Below are positions 5,917-6,277 of a stretch of DNA of 6,277 nucleotides, piece by piece. Source of the stretch: Nitrospirae bacterium RBG_13_39_12 (lineage in GTDB: Bacteria > Nitrospirota > Thermodesulfovibrionia > Thermodesulfovibrionales > SM23-35); the NCBI GenBank assembly GCA_001805125.1, contig MHEF01000017.1, forward strand, positions 1 to 6,277. Reading direction: 5' to 3'. The translations under genes were made by a program, and so were the position numbers. The number at the start of each line of letters is the position of its first letter. The stretch's first letter is position 1. The notes under the pieces were generated by a model. That model saw only the letters and a list, made by a program, of their open reading frames with translations. It ran no database searches and was not told the DNA's origin.

Positions 5917-6153
5917 TTGAAGCAACCCGATGTCAAGTTTTCTCTTTCTGATATGTTCTCCGATGTTTTTAGGCAGAACCGGATATCCTTAAAGATGGAC
6001 GATTGGTTGAAAGAAAACTCCGCCAATAGTCTTGATTCCCCTCTTGAACGCTTCGTATTCTTGACATTCTTCTATATAGGGTACATAATACCTAATATCA
6101 GAATTGATATGGGATTTCAAATCTTCGTGAGATATGAAAATAAAAAAGATTGA
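5917..6153 (+). CDS. doubtful small ORF before the HVO_A0114-like gene
   Basis: An open frame of 78 codons from TTG 5917, with in-frame ATGs at 5953 and 5995; none has a visible ribosome binding site. The product (ending in RYENKKD) contains a hydrophobic stretch FVFLTFFYIGYIIPNI at about residues 47-62 and resembles no family I know. It overlaps the next gene by 20 bases, the position where the toxin of a TumE/HVO_A0114-type pair would be expected, but I see no TumE-like sequence. It may be a remnant, an unknown toxin, or a chance frame. Confidence 0.25.
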   Translation: MKQPDVKFSLSDMFSDVFRQNRISLKMDDWLKENSANSLDSPLERFVFLTFFYIGYIIPNIRIDMGFQIFVRYENKKD

Positions 6154-6277
6154 GATAGGGATTAAACCTCTAAAAGAGAGTTTGCAAGAGTTTGCTACTG
6201 TCTGGGACAAATTGCAACGTGGAGGAAAGGTTGAAAAGAGAAGTGGTATCTATTTTGAATCAATAGATGTCATGAGG
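6134..6277 (+). CDS. N-terminal part of an HVO_A0114-type DNA-binding protein (antitoxin-like), cut by window edge
   Basis: The first 48 codons of a gene that continues past the right edge. Residues 7-45 (EIGIKPLKESLQEF, then TVWDKLQRGGKVEK, then SGIYFESIDVMR) match what I know of the N-terminus of HVO_A0114-family proteins, whose missing C-terminal part normally holds a winged helix-turn-helix of MarR type. Such proteins often serve as the antitoxin or autoregulator of a TumE-type toxin-antitoxin pair, binding their own promoter. ATG 6134 follows GTGAG (6127-6131) at a short distance, and an in-frame TGA at 6128-6130 rules out an earlier start. The toxin partner normally encoded upstream is not recognisable. 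The assignment is from memory of the family, without a search. Confidence 0.75.
   Translation, partial: MKIKKIEIGIKPLKESLQEFATVWDKLQRGGKVEKRSGIYFESIDVMR

Larger units (their letters stand above)
5683..6133. other. mostly non-coding spacer after the operon
   Basis: About 450 bases lie between the radical SAM gene and the DNA-binding protein gene. No clear rho-independent terminator follows the operon. A ten-codon frame (MKSHGVSELG, 5690-5722) sits right after AGAGGA, but the spacing is poor and it is not called as a gene. From 5776 to 5903 there are three imperfect hairpins. Bases 5917-6153 carry one doubtful small ORF. I see no toxin gene, tRNA or mobile-element end in it. Confidence 0.5.

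Noticed and set aside
5989..6210. 73-codon open frame on the minus strand
   Set aside because: It overlaps the start of the recognisable HVO_A0114-like gene, has no visible ribosome site and resembles no family I know.

Overview
This is an AT-rich, gene-dense window. Clear Shine-Dalgarno sites, a GTG start and overlapping genes point to a bacterium, or less likely an archaeon. A SAM-dependent iron-sulfur enzyme of a type common in anaerobes is present. Nothing here fixes the genus. There is no rRNA, tRNA, CRISPR array, integrase or transposase.

Layout. (1) Bases 1-591 hold no convincing complete gene. They contain a cluster of hairpins and palindromes, more GC-rich than the genes. Two of these are near-identical hairpins in opposite orientation (127-157 and 242-270). 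A possible minus-strand promoter and gene start point out of the left edge. From about 440 the sequence becomes AT-rich leader DNA with a possible promoter. (2) Bases 592-5682 are a four-gene operon, all on the plus strand, with overlaps or a 3-base gap. The first gene encodes a 1077-residue protein with an N-terminal Cap4/DUF4297-like nuclease domain, a STAND/NACHT-type ATPase and a helical C-terminus. It is followed by two small proteins (129 and 136 aa) that are divergent paralogues; the second begins with the motif DFVTNSSSTSF. The last gene encodes a radical SAM/SPASM enzyme (356 aa). (3) Bases 5683-6133 are mostly non-coding, with some imperfect hairpins and one doubtful small ORF. (4) From 6134 to the right edge runs the start of a HVO_A0114-type DNA-binding protein, a family often found as the antitoxin or regulator of a toxin-antitoxin pair.

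How it may work. The nuclease-STAND protein has the architecture of an antiviral sensor-effector (Avs-like or bacterial NLR-like). Translational coupling to the two small proteins and the radical SAM/SPASM enzyme suggests one functional unit. SPASM enzymes usually modify peptides or proteins, so one attractive model is that the enzyme modifies one or both small proteins and that this sets or triggers the sensor. That link is inferred from gene order, not shown by the sequence. The association is the main candidate in this window for an undescribed system. A toxin-antitoxin-like gene next door fits an accessory or defence region.
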